From Ruminococcaceae bacterium UBA3753 (GTDB lineage: Bacteria; Bacillota; Clostridia; Oscillospirales; Acutalibacteraceae), in contig DFGJ01000028.1 of NCBI GenBank assembly GCA_002372375.1, forward strand, positions 1-39,461: 39,461 nt of DNA, written 5' to 3'. The notes beneath the pieces were generated by a model, which did not search any database, was not told where the DNA came from, and was given only the letters and a program-made list of their open reading frames with translations. Below are positions 1-8,801 of the stretch, in pieces (positions within the stretch are counted from its first letter, which is position 1; every line of letters starts with the position of its first letter). Position numbers and translations under genes: made by a program.

Positions 1-560
1 AAAATTTTACGTGGCATAACAAAGTGCCGCTTTGATATTCATAAACTTTGGCAAGCCACTCAAAGAAGTTTCCCTTTTCGGTTAAGGGCAACCGATAAAA
101 CGAACCTTTATCCGTGCAAAGTTGGTGCGTCGGAAGCCCTTTCAATTTTGGAGAAATGTGGTATATACAAAAACGGCAGATTCGGAGATGGTGTTATCTG
201 TCATCAATATTGTTGTGGTTTTGGTTGCGATCGTCGGGGTATGACGATCTGGCTTTCATCGTCATACGCGTTGCGTTTTTTGGCGTTGTATTTATTCTCG
301 ATCGCTTTGATAAATCGTCTATTTTGCCAAAGTCTTTCGGGTTTAAAAATTCGCTCATTTTTATCACGCGAGAGCTGGAATTATGTGGACTTAGCTTAGT
401 ATAAACCACCAATGGACTATTTATGTAACATTCTATCTCTTTATTGTCTGCTTTCTGGTGCAAGGCGTTTACTGCCTTTGCAACTTCCAGTTCAATATCG
501 CGATGTGTCTTTTGATCACAATCCCACCTCTGCACAATTGCATTACTAACTATCAATATC
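1..560. other. Higher-GC patch with broken or unrecognised reading frames
   Basis: No convincing gene. A plus-strand frame is open from the left edge to a stop at 397-399, and a minus-strand frame spans 194-556, but neither has a recognisable domain or a good ribosome binding site. The minus strand near the edge also reads as short pieces separated by stops. By eye G+C is about 43-45% between 121 and 240, clearly above the 25-30% that follows, so this may be the remains of an acquired gene or of a gene lying mostly outside the window. I cannot name it. Confidence 0.3.
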
Positions 561-1049
561 TATAATTACCTCTGTGCAAAAAGTGAAACACAAAAAACCA
601 GTTCCATTTTAGCGCCGGTATAGCTTTTCGACTATGCTGTTAACTAATGTAAATTTTTGTGTTCTACTAGTTTCAATTTTATGTTCACGATAAAGTAGAA
701 AAATTTTGAAGCTATTCTGTATATTGGTAGAGCGTACAAAAATTCAGTATGTAGTTTGAATTATAAGAAATATGCGTAGGCAAAAAATCTCAAATTTTAG
801 CTATAAAATAGATAATAAAAAATTGATTCTGAAAATTATACCCAACTTTGCCGCTGGTGCTATGTTTGCAACTGGATTTAAATGTAAGCAAACGTGTAAA
901 AAAATAAGGAGTACATCTTATTTTTACTATCCCGCCAACAGTTGCTTAACTTTTAAAATACAACAGAGCAAAACCCAAAATATTAACAAAAAGTTCTATG
1001 CTTTCAATATGGTAAAAGTGAGGATTTAGTTATGTGCAACCAGCAGAGG
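561..1049. other. AT-rich non-coding stretch upstream of the cysS 5' duplication
   Basis: I see no supported gene here. A plus-strand frame at 772-1029 (85 codons) lacks a ribosome binding site, has a composition typical of translated AT-rich spacer and resembles nothing I recognise. It is most likely decayed spacer DNA. Confidence 0.4.
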
Positions 1050-1228
1050 AACTTGATTTTAGCTTTATGCCGATAGACGAACGTGTTAGAATGGTAGTGT
1101 AATTTTTTATTTGGAACGATCAGATGATAAAAATTTATAATGCTTTGACCGGGAAAAAAGAAGCCTTCAAGGAACAGGGTGTTGTAAAGTTTTGTTGTTA
1201 CGGAATTAGAGCATATAATCTATTTTAA
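1050..1228 (+). pseudogene. Truncated duplicate of the cysS promoter and first 34 codons
   Basis: This segment repeats the DNA around the start of the true cysS, offset by about 247 bases. It matches 1298-1476: the run after CTTGATTTTAGC, an extended -10 (TG-T-TAGAAT, versus TG-T-TATAAT in the parent), the spacer GGAACGATCAG and then the coding start. The copy's ATG is at 1124. It reads 34 codons that begin MIKIYNALTGKKE (parent MIKIYNTLTRKKE), lacks the residues between EQ and GVVKF, and stops at 1226-1228. The cysteine pair and HIGH-like motif needed for catalysis are changed or absent, so any peptide would be inactive as a synthetase. Confidence 0.8.
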
Positions 1229-1328
1229 CAAAAAGTTTATGTGCCAGTAATGTTATAAAAGTGTTAATTTGTATGTTTTGCGAGAGCCGTCTAGGGCGCT
1301 TGATTTTAGCTGTACCCCGCAAGATGAT

Positions 1329-1346
1329 CATGTTATAATGGTAACA
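1329..1346 (+). promoter_or_regulatory. cysS extended -10 promoter inside a small dyad
   Basis: TATAAT at 1334-1339 is preceded by TGT, giving an extended -10 element 31 bases before the cysS ATG. The box sits inside an inverted repeat ATGTTA-N6-TAACAT. No good -35 is visible at 17 bases (the hexamer there is TGTACC), which fits an extended -10 promoter. The same promoter is duplicated in decayed form near 1084-1101. Confidence 0.5.
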
Positions 1347-1370
1347 TAATTTTGTGTTTGGAACGATCAG

Positions 1371-2783
1371 ATGATAAAAATTTATAATACTTTAACTAGA
1401 AAGAAAGAGAACTTTACGGAACAGGAAAAAGGTGTTGTAAAGTTTTATTGTTGTGGTCCTACGGTCTATAATTGCATACACATGGGCAATGCTAGGCCGA
1501 TCTGTGTTTGTGATGTAATTAGAAAGTACTTAGAGCACAAGGGCTTCAGGGTCATATATGTGCAGAATTTTACGGATATTGACGATAAAATTATAAGTAT
1601 AGCTAATGAAGCGGGAACAGACTACTTGACTATCTCAAGAAAATATATTGCTGAATACAAGAAAGATGCGAGAGGTCTTAATGTTAGAGAGGCAACTGTT
1701 CATCCGTTGGCGACTGAAAATATAGATTACATGTTAAAAATGATTTCCGGTTTGATCGATAAGGGATATGCTTACAGATCGGTATCTGGCGACGTTTATT
1801 TTGATGTTGCAAAATTTAAAGATTATGGAAAACTTTCGGGGCAGTCAATAAAAGATCTTGAATCTGGTGCGCGGGTTGAGATAGATGGGAGTAAAAGAAA
1901 TCCTCTGGATTTTGTTTTATGGAAGAAAGCCAAGGTGGGGGAACCTTTTTGGAGTTCACCTTTTGGTGATGGTAGGCCGGGGTGGCATATAGAGTGCTCA
2001 GCAATGATTTATAGGTACTTGGGCGATACTGTAGACATTCACTTTGGTGGTCAAGATTTGATTTTTCCCCACCACGAAAACGAAATAGCTCAAAGTGAGT
2101 GTTTTAATGGTAAGGCTTTGGCTAATTACTGGATGCACAATGGTTACATAAATGTTAATAATCAAAAAATGTCTAAGTCGTTAAATAATTTTTTTACAGT
2201 TCGTGAAATATCTGAGAAGTACGGCTATGATGTTATTAGATTTTTCATGTTGTCCAGCCACTATAGGAGCCCATTAAACTATAGCGAGGAAGTTTTAGAG
2301 CAATGCAAAAGATCGTTAGAGCGATTGCGTACGTGCAGGGGTAATCTGGATTTTTTACGTGATAGATCTTCGGGACAAAAATCTTTAGAAGCTAAAGAAC
2401 TTTTGAATGGCCTCTTAGAGTATAGAGAAGAATTTTTTAAAGCTATGGATGACGATTTTAATACTGCAGATGCAATATCAGCTTTGTTTAACTTGACAAA
2501 GAAGATAAATGTAGTTGTTGCTGATGAGAGACAGGTTAGCCTAGGTTTTATTAATGAGGCTATTAGGATCTTTGATGAGTTGTGTGGTATTTTAGGTATA
2601 GCATTTGCTTCGAAGACGGGAAAAGTCTCAAAAGGATATGTAGAGGGTTTAATACAAAAGAGAGAAAAAGCAAGAAATGAAAAAAATTGGGAATTGGCTG
2701 ATGCTTTGAGGGACGAGTTAAAAAATATTGGTGTGAAACTGGAAGATACTGCAGAAGGTGTGAGGTGGTCGTTTTTAGACTGA
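1371..2783 (+). CDS. cysS: Cysteinyl-tRNA synthetase
   Basis: A class I aminoacyl-tRNA synthetase that activates cysteine and charges tRNA-Cys in the cytoplasm. The 470-residue length is normal for the family. The N-terminus carries the zinc-ligand cysteine in the CCGPTVYN segment (27-34), the HIGH-like HMGN (37-40), zinc-site residues Cys209 and His234 (within PHHENE), and KMSKS at 266-270 followed by LNN. The C-terminal 70 residues form the helical anticodon-binding region ending in GVRWSFLD. The ATG follows GGAACGATCAG, a weak ribosome binding site. The gene is intact, but it is flanked on both sides by copies of its own ends: a 5' copy at 1050-1228 and six 3' copies at 2784-4129. No T-box leader is apparent. 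The identification is secure. Confidence 0.97.
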   Translation: MIKIYNTLTRKKENFTEQEKGVVKFYCCGPTVYNCIHMGNARPICVCDVIRKYLEHKGFRVIYVQNFTDIDDKIISIANEAGTDYLTISRKYIAEYKKDARGLNVREATVHPLATENIDYMLKMISGLIDKGYAYRSVSGDVYFDVAKFKDYGKLSGQSIKDLESGARVEIDGSKRNPLDFVLWKKAKVGEPFWSSPFGDGRPGWHIECSAMIYRYLGDTVDIHFGGQDLIFPHHENEIAQSECFNGKALANYWMHNGYINVNNQKMSKSLNNFFTVREISEKYGYDVIRFFMLSSHYRSPLNYSEEVLEQCKRSLERLRTCRGNLDFLRDRSSGQKSLEAKELLNGLLEYREEFFKAMDDDFNTADAISALFNLTKKINVVVADERQVSLGFINEAIRIFDELCGILGIAFASKTGKVSKGYVEGLIQKREKARNEKNWELADALRDELKNIGVKLEDTAEGVRWSFLD

Positions 2784-4129
2784 TTCAATTTCTTGTTTCA
2801 CTGGAATCTTTTATTAGATATGTGAAATTCTGATAGTAACTTTTGTTCCGAAAATGGGAAATGTCCCAGAGGAAGGCGTGAAAAAATTAATACAAAAGAC
2901 AGAAAAGGCAAAAATAGAAAGAATTGGGAACGGGCTGATGCTTTGAGGGACGAGTTAAAAAATATGGGTGTGAGATTAGAAGATATTGCAGAAGGTGTGA
3001 GGTGGTCGTTTTTAGGTTAAGCCAGTTCTTGTTGCTGTAAGGTCTTTGATGGTGAGTCGTGTGAGTTTTTAGGCATAGCTGCTCTTGTCCCTAAAGTGGG
3101 GAAAGTTTCAAAGAAAGTCATGGAAGAGTTAATACAAAAGTGAGGAAAAACAAAGACGAATAGAAAGTAGGAAATTGGCGGATGCTCCCCATACGGTGTG
3201 GTGTGGTCGTTTTTATGCTGAGTCAATTTCTTGTTTCACTATAATTTGTTATTAGATATGTGAAATTCTGATAGTAACTTTTGTTCCGAAAATGGGAAAT
3301 GTCCCAGAGGAAGGCGTGAAAAAATTAATACAAAAGACAGAAAAGGCAAAAATAGAAAGAATTGGGAACTGTCGGATACTTTGAGGGATAGATTAAAAAA
3401 TGTGGGCGTGAGACTAGAAGATACTGCAGAAGGTGTGAGGTGGTCGTTTTTAGATTGAGTTAGTTTTTGTTTTTCTAAGGTCTTGAATGAGCTGTATGAG
3501 GCTTTGGATGTAGCTCTTAGCTTTTTTGAAAATATGTCCTAAAAAAATGTGCAGAAGAGCTAATACAAAAGTGAGGAAAAACAAAGATGGGTAGAAATTA
3601 GGGAATTGGCAGATGTTACCCATACGATGTGGTGCGGTCGTTTTTAGATTGAGCTAGTTTTCTATCTGGAATCTTTTATGGGTTATGTAAGGTTTTGGGA
3701 GGTACAGCTTTTGCCCCCTTTATAAGGTGTAGAAAGTTTCTAAGAAAGACGTGGAAGAGTCAATATACAGGAGAGAAAAAGCAATAATAGAAAAAATCGG
3801 GAACGGGCGGATGCTTCGAGGAACGAGTTAAAAAATATAGGTGTGAGATAGGAAGATACTGCAGAAGGTGTAAGGTGGTCGTTTTTATGCTGAGTCAACT
3901 TCTTGTTTCACTATAATTTGTTATTAGATATGTGAAATTCTGATAGTAACTTTTGTTCCGAAAATGGGAATGTCCCAGAGGAAGGCGTGAAAAAATTAAT
4001 ACAAAAGACAGAAAAGGCAAAAATAGAAAGAATTGGGAACTGTCGGATACTTTGAGGGACAGATTAAAAAATGTGGGTGTGAGACTAGAAGATACTGCAG
4101 AAGGTGTGAGGTGGTCGTTTTTTAGTTAG
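2784..4129 (+). repeat. Array of six decayed tandem copies of the cysS 3' end
   Basis: Six consecutive units of about 194-241 bases follow the cysS stop: 2784-3020, 3021-3221, 3222-3458, 3459-3652, 3653-3893 and 3894-4129. Most carry DNA homologous to the last 50-70 codons of cysS, with the marker TTAATACAAAAG (changed in unit 5), and all end in GGTCGTTTTTA or a close variant. All are broken by frameshifts or stops. Units 3 and 6 are almost identical over about 236 bases and share the same left junction (TTTTTATGCTGAGTCAA). Unit 1 is close to them. Units 2 and 4 form a second subtype with an internal deletion ending in CCATACG(G/A)TGTGGTG. The array stops ten bases before the end of the convergent ppk1. 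Confidence 0.9.
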
Positions 4130-4138
4130 ATCGTCTTT

Positions 4139-6202
4139 TTATTCTTCTGCATTATTACTTACAGATTCAATAAATATTTCCTGGCTGTTAATTTTTTCTT
4201 TTGAGGGTGAAATTTTGTATGTAGTGTCGTTTAACTGTTCCCTTTTGTTGGTTGTATCGCTGAGGAGCGTATCCAATATTTTAAATAATCTTTTTTTTAA
4301 TGATGCATCTTCAACAGGAAACATCACTTCAACCCGCCTGTCTAAATTTCTTGGCATTAAATCTGCACTACCTAGGTATATAAGAGGGTCTCCTCCGTTT
4401 TCAAATTTATATATTCTACTATGTTCTAAGAACCTGCCGACTATACTGAACACTCGAATATTCTCGCTAATATCTTTTACACCGGGGATTAAACAGCATA
4501 TTCCTCTAACAATAAGATTAATTTCGACTCCAGCCTTGGATGCTTGATATAGGAGTTTTATTGTTTCTACATCTACCAATGCGTTTATTTTTATAACAAT
4601 GCCACTTGGTAAATTTTTATATTTATTTTCTATTTCTTTTTGTATCATCTCTTTTAGAAAAGATCGTATTCCAATAGGCGCAACCACAATTTTTTTATAC
4701 TTTTCAGGTCTAGAATAGCCCGTTAGCAAATTAAAAAGAGCAGATGCATCTTCACCAAAAGACTCTTTACATGTAAAAAAGCCAATATCAGTATAAACTT
4801 TTGCTGTTTCATCATTGTAATTACCAGTGCTCATATGAACATATCTTGCTATTTTATCTTCTTCTTTCCTAACAATCAAAAGTAATTTGCAGTGAGTTTT
4901 TAAACCGGGAAGTCCATATATCACGTGGCACCCTGCTTGCTCTAATTTTTTCGCCCACAAAATATTGTTTTCTTCATCGAATCTGGCTTTAAGTTCAACC
5001 AAAACAGTAACTTGTTTTCCGCTTTCAGCTGCTTTTATTAAAGCCTCTATTATTAAGGAATCATCACTTACACGGTAAAGTGTTTGCTTTATAGCTAAAA
5101 CATTTTCATCTTTTGAGGCAGCTTGTATAAGTTTTAATACAGGATTAAAGCTTTCATACGGGCAATGAATTAATCTATCTTTTTTTCTTATGTGTTTAAA
5201 GATATCCTCACAGTCAAGAAAGTCTTTTGGAGGATCCACAGGCTCCATTTTTTTGAAACGGTAATGGTCAAGGCACTCTACTTTGGATAACTGTGAAAGG
5301 AAAGTTAGGTCTATGGGCCCGGGTATATCGTAGATATCTGTTTTTGGAACGTTTAATATATTTACTAGAAATTTTTTTGTTTTAGCATCGCTGTTTTTAA
5401 ACATCTCTAATCTAACGGGATTTCCTCTTTTTCTTTTTTTTATAGATTTCTGTACGGCGACTATTAAATTTTCCCTTGCTTCGTCAATGTTTAGGTCTGA
5501 GTTACGTGTTATTCTAAATGGAAAAGCCGCTTTAATTTTGTATGGTGTGAATAATTTTTCTATATTTTCTATTATTACATCTTCTAAAAAAATGTATGTT
5601 TTTTTCACTTCAAGATCTTGAATTTTATTCTGAATTTCTAAAAATCTTGGTAAAGCCGAAGGAACTTGGACAACAGCAAAATTGGATTTTTCATTTTTTT
5701 CTATTCGTACAGCTATATTTAGTGTTTTATTTAAAATTTGAGGAAAAGGTCGACTTTTATCAATTGCCAGAGGTGTCAATAAAGGATATATGGTTTTTTC
5801 GAAGTAACTGTCTACCTCTTTTTTCTGCCATGTTGATAATTTTTTTATGCTGTTTATGATTACTATGCCTTCTTTTTTTAAAGGCTTTTTGATCTTTTCT
5901 TCAAAACATTCGTATTGTTTATTTAGAAATTCTTTTATTTTAAGTGTTGTTTTTACCAATAATTGTTTAGGGGAAAGGCCAGAGCAGTCTACTTTTTTTT
6001 TGCTGGCTATGGCTTCGTTTATTACACCAGCAACACGAACCATAAAAAATTCATCCAGGTTCGAAGCACTAATGCCTAAAAAATTCAACCTCTCGGCTAA
6101 TGGTGTTTCCTCTTTAAATGCTTCCTCCAGGACCCTAAAGTTAAAATCGAGCCAGCTGAGTTCTCGGTTTTTATAAGGAAAAAACTTATCTTTGTCGCTC
6201 AT
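4139..6202 (-). CDS. ppk: Polyphosphate kinase 1
   Basis: Reversibly transfers the gamma phosphate of ATP to inorganic polyphosphate. The 687 residues match the usual PPK1 length. The N-terminal domain opens with the typical NRELSWLDFNFRVLEEA, followed by FLGISASNLDEFFMVRVAG. The phosphoenzyme histidine is His456 in VHMSTGNYND and the second conserved histidine is His594 in EHSRIYKF. The closing LGSADLMPRNLDRRVE motif is intact. The ATG is preceded by AAGGAAG nine bases upstream. The gene stands alone, convergent with the decayed cysS array and followed upstream by more than 1 kb without a gene. No ppx or ppk2 neighbour is present. Polyphosphate in such cells serves energy storage and stress resistance; its use here is not shown by the sequence. 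Confidence 0.96.
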   Translation of the reverse strand: MSDKDKFFPYKNRELSWLDFNFRVLEEAFKEETPLAERLNFLGISASNLDEFFMVRVAGVINEAIASKKKVDCSGLSPKQLLVKTTLKIKEFLNKQYECFEEKIKKPLKKEGIVIINSIKKLSTWQKKEVDSYFEKTIYPLLTPLAIDKSRPFPQILNKTLNIAVRIEKNEKSNFAVVQVPSALPRFLEIQNKIQDLEVKKTYIFLEDVIIENIEKLFTPYKIKAAFPFRITRNSDLNIDEARENLIVAVQKSIKKRKRGNPVRLEMFKNSDAKTKKFLVNILNVPKTDIYDIPGPIDLTFLSQLSKVECLDHYRFKKMEPVDPPKDFLDCEDIFKHIRKKDRLIHCPYESFNPVLKLIQAASKDENVLAIKQTLYRVSDDSLIIEALIKAAESGKQVTVLVELKARFDEENNILWAKKLEQAGCHVIYGLPGLKTHCKLLLIVRKEEDKIARYVHMSTGNYNDETAKVYTDIGFFTCKESFGEDASALFNLLTGYSRPEKYKKIVVAPIGIRSFLKEMIQKEIENKYKNLPSGIVIKINALVDVETIKLLYQASKAGVEINLIVRGICCLIPGVKDISENIRVFSIVGRFLEHSRIYKFENGGDPLIYLGSADLMPRNLDRRVEVMFPVEDASLKKRLFKILDTLLSDTTNKREQLNDTTYKISPSKEKINSQEIFIESVSNNAEE

Positions 6203-7385
6203 TTTTATCGACTTCCTTCTTGTCAGCGCACTAACGAAGTTTTAAACGAATCGAAGTAAGGACAAAAGAAAAGCAAAAGTTATATCTTTGTAGTAAAAAA
6301 CTGAAAATCAGACTGAACCCACCTAAATAATCACAAGCAGAAAATGCTCTTCAGCCAACGAGGGACTCAGTAAATTATATAGATTGCTAAAAATTATTAT
6401 TACAAATAAATCAAACACTCGTCCACAACAAATAACCTAACTAGCTAATTATAAAAAGCAAAACACCTTCAGAAAATAACTTCCAAAAAAATCAAACTAC
6501 GAAACAAGTTATCGCATAAAAGACATAAAATACTATGCTGGACTATTCAGGCAAGAACACTTTAAAGGACACCAACAACCAAGGACCGCCTATACTTAAC
6601 GGTACCCGGCGAACAGAATCGTGTGGACTGTAAAAAAACAACTTATAAATAAAAAATAAAGCCAAACAAATTACTTGCTGATTATAGCATATTTAAAGTT
6701 TAAATTCAATATAAACAAAGGAAAAGATGTAGTGGAAAATTACTTAACGACAACATATCACTTAGAAGTTTTTATAAATTTGAATAAAAAAACCAATATG
6801 CTGGAAGTGCAAAAAACGAATACGTAAGGCAAAATTACGCTCAAGACCAAGAGATCAGAACAGCCTCTATGTACTTTTAACTTTTTAATTACCTTATATG
6901 GAGTTTTCTTTTTTAATTTTTAGCTTTTATCAGTGCCAGTGTTGGGATTTGCCTGCAATACTATGATAAACTATGCAAAAATTACACTAAATATTAAAAC
7001 ATCTAAGGAAGAGTAACTCTTTTTACTTAAATTTGAAAAAGTCCATTATATAATTCCAAATGTTTGTATTTATGTTTACCTGATTAATTCTTCTAGATCC
7101 CACCTATTTATTTTTAAAAACCTTAAATATCAAAAAAACTTATAGAATAGCATTAAAAATAGATAATTTTTAGCTAGATTTAAAAATTTATATATCTTAA
7201 TGCTTGTTAAAAAATCTAAGAAAAAATAAAGCTTAAAAAACGGATACACGTAATCTAAGCGACTTTAATTCTATAAAAGGTAACGGATATCCTAGAAGGA
7301 GTTTTGTTGAAGCACATTTGCAAGACGAGCCCGAACCTAGCCAAATTTTAACTTATTGATCTTATAAAAAACTTAATAACAATCC
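6203..7385. other. Gene-free AT-rich stretch upstream of ppk
   Basis: About 1.2 kb with no open frame that looks like a gene. It should hold the ppk promoter, but I could not pick one with good -35 and -10 boxes. A 14-codon plus-strand frame starting with TTG after AGAAGGAG near 7296-7350 has a good ribosome binding site but nothing else in its favour. The rest looks like decayed sequence. Confidence 0.4.
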
Positions 7386-7465
7386 AAAAAAGGGTACCAT
7401 ATCTATTGCTTTATGAATTTCAAAGCTCGATCATATAAAAATAAACTTAAATAGTACCCTTTTTG
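7386..7465 (-). terminator. Long hairpin downstream of the Nif11-domain gene
   Basis: AAAAAAGGGTAC at 7386-7397 pairs with GTACCCTTTTT at 7454-7464 as an 11-bp stem that closes a 56-base loop. The loop holds a smaller hairpin, GCTTT (7408-7412) with AAAGC (7422-7426). On the minus strand the outer stem ends in a run of T residues about 14 bases beyond the stop of the Nif11-domain gene, so it can act as a rho-independent terminator. The loop is much longer than usual for one, so another RNA structure or a small element is possible. Confidence 0.5.
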
Positions 7466-7478
7466 TTTTTATAAAAAT

Positions 7479-7871
7479 TTATTCTTGCCCGAATTCTTTG
7501 TCATTTGTGTAGTTATCGTTGTAGTAAAGATCCGCTATGTTTATAGCATCTTTAACTATTGACTTTCTAGCGACATTTGCAGCTATTCTTCTACCAAAAT
7601 CCTTGTCTTCTGGAGAACCTCCAACAACTCTCGCAGTTTCATAGACTTTCTGAAGTGACGGACTACCCAAATATTGAATAAATTCATCTAAAGTAAAATC
7701 TAAGCCGAAGTCTTTGCCTAGAGGTATAAGTTCTTCAACAATTATACTTTCCTTGTTAACACTTGCGTACTCCGGTGAATTATATTTGGCTACTATGGAA
7801 TCAACTGCATTTTTTACATCTTGCTCATGATCCATCCTGTAGAATAATTTGGCGACATCTTTTAAAGACAT
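7479..7871 (-). CDS. Nif11-domain (nitrogen-fixation-protein-like leader) protein
   Basis: 130 residues. The segment KDFGLDFTLDEFIQYL (53-68) matches the hallmark of Nif11 domains, in which a helix precedes G-x-D-F-T-x-x-E. In other bacteria such domains serve as leaders of modified peptides exported by NHLM-type systems. A double glycine occurs at 84-85 (RVVGG), leaving a 45-residue tail without cysteine; whether it is cleaved is unknown. The start is firm: AAGGAGG lies at 7882-7888 and a promoter is at 7929-7957. A hairpin follows the stop. No maturase or exporter is adjacent; an HlyD-like protein of the NHLM type lies at 26304-26891. It may be a precursor or a stand-alone small protein; the Nif11 assignment rests on one motif and overall layout. 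Confidence 0.65.
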   Translation of the reverse strand: MSLKDVAKLFYRMDHEQDVKNAVDSIVAKYNSPEYASVNKESIIVEELIPLGKDFGLDFTLDEFIQYLGSPSLQKVYETARVVGGSPEDKDFGRRIAANVARKSIVKDAINIADLYYNDNYTNDKEFGQE

Positions 7872-7928
7872 ATAACATCATCCTCCTTACAAAAAATGAA
7901 GAGTTTTAAATTTATGATTACGTTGTAT

Positions 7929-7957
7929 ATTATAATTTATTTATAACAAAAAGTCAA
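7929..7957 (-). promoter_or_regulatory. Sigma-A promoter of the Nif11-domain gene
   Basis: On the minus strand TTGACT (7952-7957) is followed after exactly 17 bases by TATAAT (7929-7934), 58 bases before the start codon. This is one base from full consensus, so the gene should be strongly transcribed unless repressed. Confidence 0.8.
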
Positions 7958-7974
7958 TATTTTGTTATAAATAA
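7937..7974. promoter_or_regulatory. Perfect 15-bp inverted repeat over the -35 box
   Basis: TTATTTATAACAAAA (7937-7951) and TTTTGTTATAAATAA (7960-7974) are perfect inverted repeats with an 8-base spacer. The spacer holds most of the -35 box of the Nif11-domain promoter, and the left arm fills most of the -35/-10 spacer. The position is that expected of a repressor operator. Because transcription starts further along, the dyad is outside the transcript. Confidence 0.6.
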
Positions 7975-8074
7975 TAAAATAGATTCAAAATCTGGACTTT
8001 TCTTTCTTTGTAAGGGAAAATAAATGTGTTATAAAAACAATAGAGATTATTTCCCAAAATTCTTGGAATTTCCA

Positions 8075-8080
8075 TATAAT
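8075..8080 (+). promoter_or_regulatory. Likely sdaAB -10 box with adjacent dyad
   Basis: TATAAT lies 46 bases before the sdaAB ATG. The hexamer 17-18 bases upstream is poor (near TCCCAA), but the space between is filled by an inverted repeat AAATTC-TTG-GAATTT (8057-8071), which might bind an activator. A second weak option is TTGTAA-N16-TATAAA further upstream. Confidence 0.35.
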
Positions 8081-8126
8081 GTATTTTAGGAAGAAAAATC
8101 ATTTTTTTGGAGTAGCTTAGCGATAT

Positions 8127-8801
8127 ATGAGCAGAAGTCTTTTTAGAATACTTGGACCCGTTATGATAGGCCCATCGAGTTCACATACGGCTGGTGCAGT
8201 TAGAATAGGACTGGTCGCTAGGGCGGTTTCTAAGGGTAAAGCTAAAAGTGTTAAATTTTATTTACATGGTTCTTTTCGTAATACATATCAAGGACACGGG
8301 ACTGATAAAGCGCTTGCAGCTGGTTTGATGGGGATGAGAACTGATGATGAAAGAATAAGGCATTCATTAGATATAGCAAAAGAAAAGGAAATATGCTTGG
8401 AGTTTATAAAAGCTGATCTGGGTGATGTTCATCCTAATACAGTAAAAATAGAGATGCTGGATGAGTCAGGAAATAAAACTAGCGTAGTTGCTTCGTCTAT
8501 TGGTGGTGGTGAAATCCGTGTTTATTCAATAAATGGCTTGAAAATGGACTCTTCCTGTAGTTATAACACGGTGATAATAGAGCAAGTAAATGACATCGAT
8601 ATACTAAGTGGAGTAATCGATATGATCAAAAAGTCGGGTTTAGCTATGCATTCTCTTAGTTCAAGCCAGCAAAGAGGCGATAAAAATTACTACGTTACGG
8701 TTCTAGAGCTGAATAATAGTCCAGCAGAAATAGAGACTTTTGTAGAAAAGTTAAATTTAATTAAGGGAGTACTAAAAACAACTAATATAAATAGTGTTTA
8801 A
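8127..8801 (+). CDS. sdaAB: L-serine dehydratase (ammonia-lyase), beta subunit
   Basis: The beta subunit of the two-part, iron-sulphur type L-serine dehydratase, which converts serine to pyruvate and ammonia. The N-terminal signature GPVMIGPSSSHTAGAVRIG (10-28) is clear, SYQ-like GSFRNTYQGHGTDKAL follows, and IGGGEIRVYSING (125-137) precedes a C-terminal ACT domain (about 146-224) of the family's usual size (224 residues). TTGGAGTAG provides the ribosome binding site. The catalytic [4Fe-4S] alpha subunit, normally the next gene, is missing: over 1.1 kb without a gene follows. The beta subunit alone is not known to be catalytic, so sdaAA must lie elsewhere or this is a relic in an early stage of loss. 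Confidence 0.93.
   Translation: MSRSLFRILGPVMIGPSSSHTAGAVRIGLVARAVSKGKAKSVKFYLHGSFRNTYQGHGTDKALAAGLMGMRTDDERIRHSLDIAKEKEICLEFIKADLGDVHPNTVKIEMLDESGNKTSVVASSIGGGEIRVYSINGLKMDSSCSYNTVIIEQVNDIDILSGVIDMIKKSGLAMHSLSSSQQRGDKNYYVTVLELNNSPAEIETFVEKLNLIKGVLKTTNINSV

Noticed and set aside
772..1029. 85-codon plus-strand frame upstream of cysS
   Set aside because: No ribosome binding site and a composition (Lys, Asn, Ile, Tyr) expected from AT-rich spacer; no domain seen.
2784..4129. The cysS tail array as a CRISPR-like or regulatory repeat array
   Set aside because: Units are 194-241 bp, contiguous without spacers, and clearly derived from coding sequence, so decay of tandem duplications is the simpler reading.
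7296..7350. 14-codon frame with TTG start behind AGAAGGAG
   Set aside because: The ribosome binding site is good, but so short a frame with no promoter or conservation data cannot be supported.
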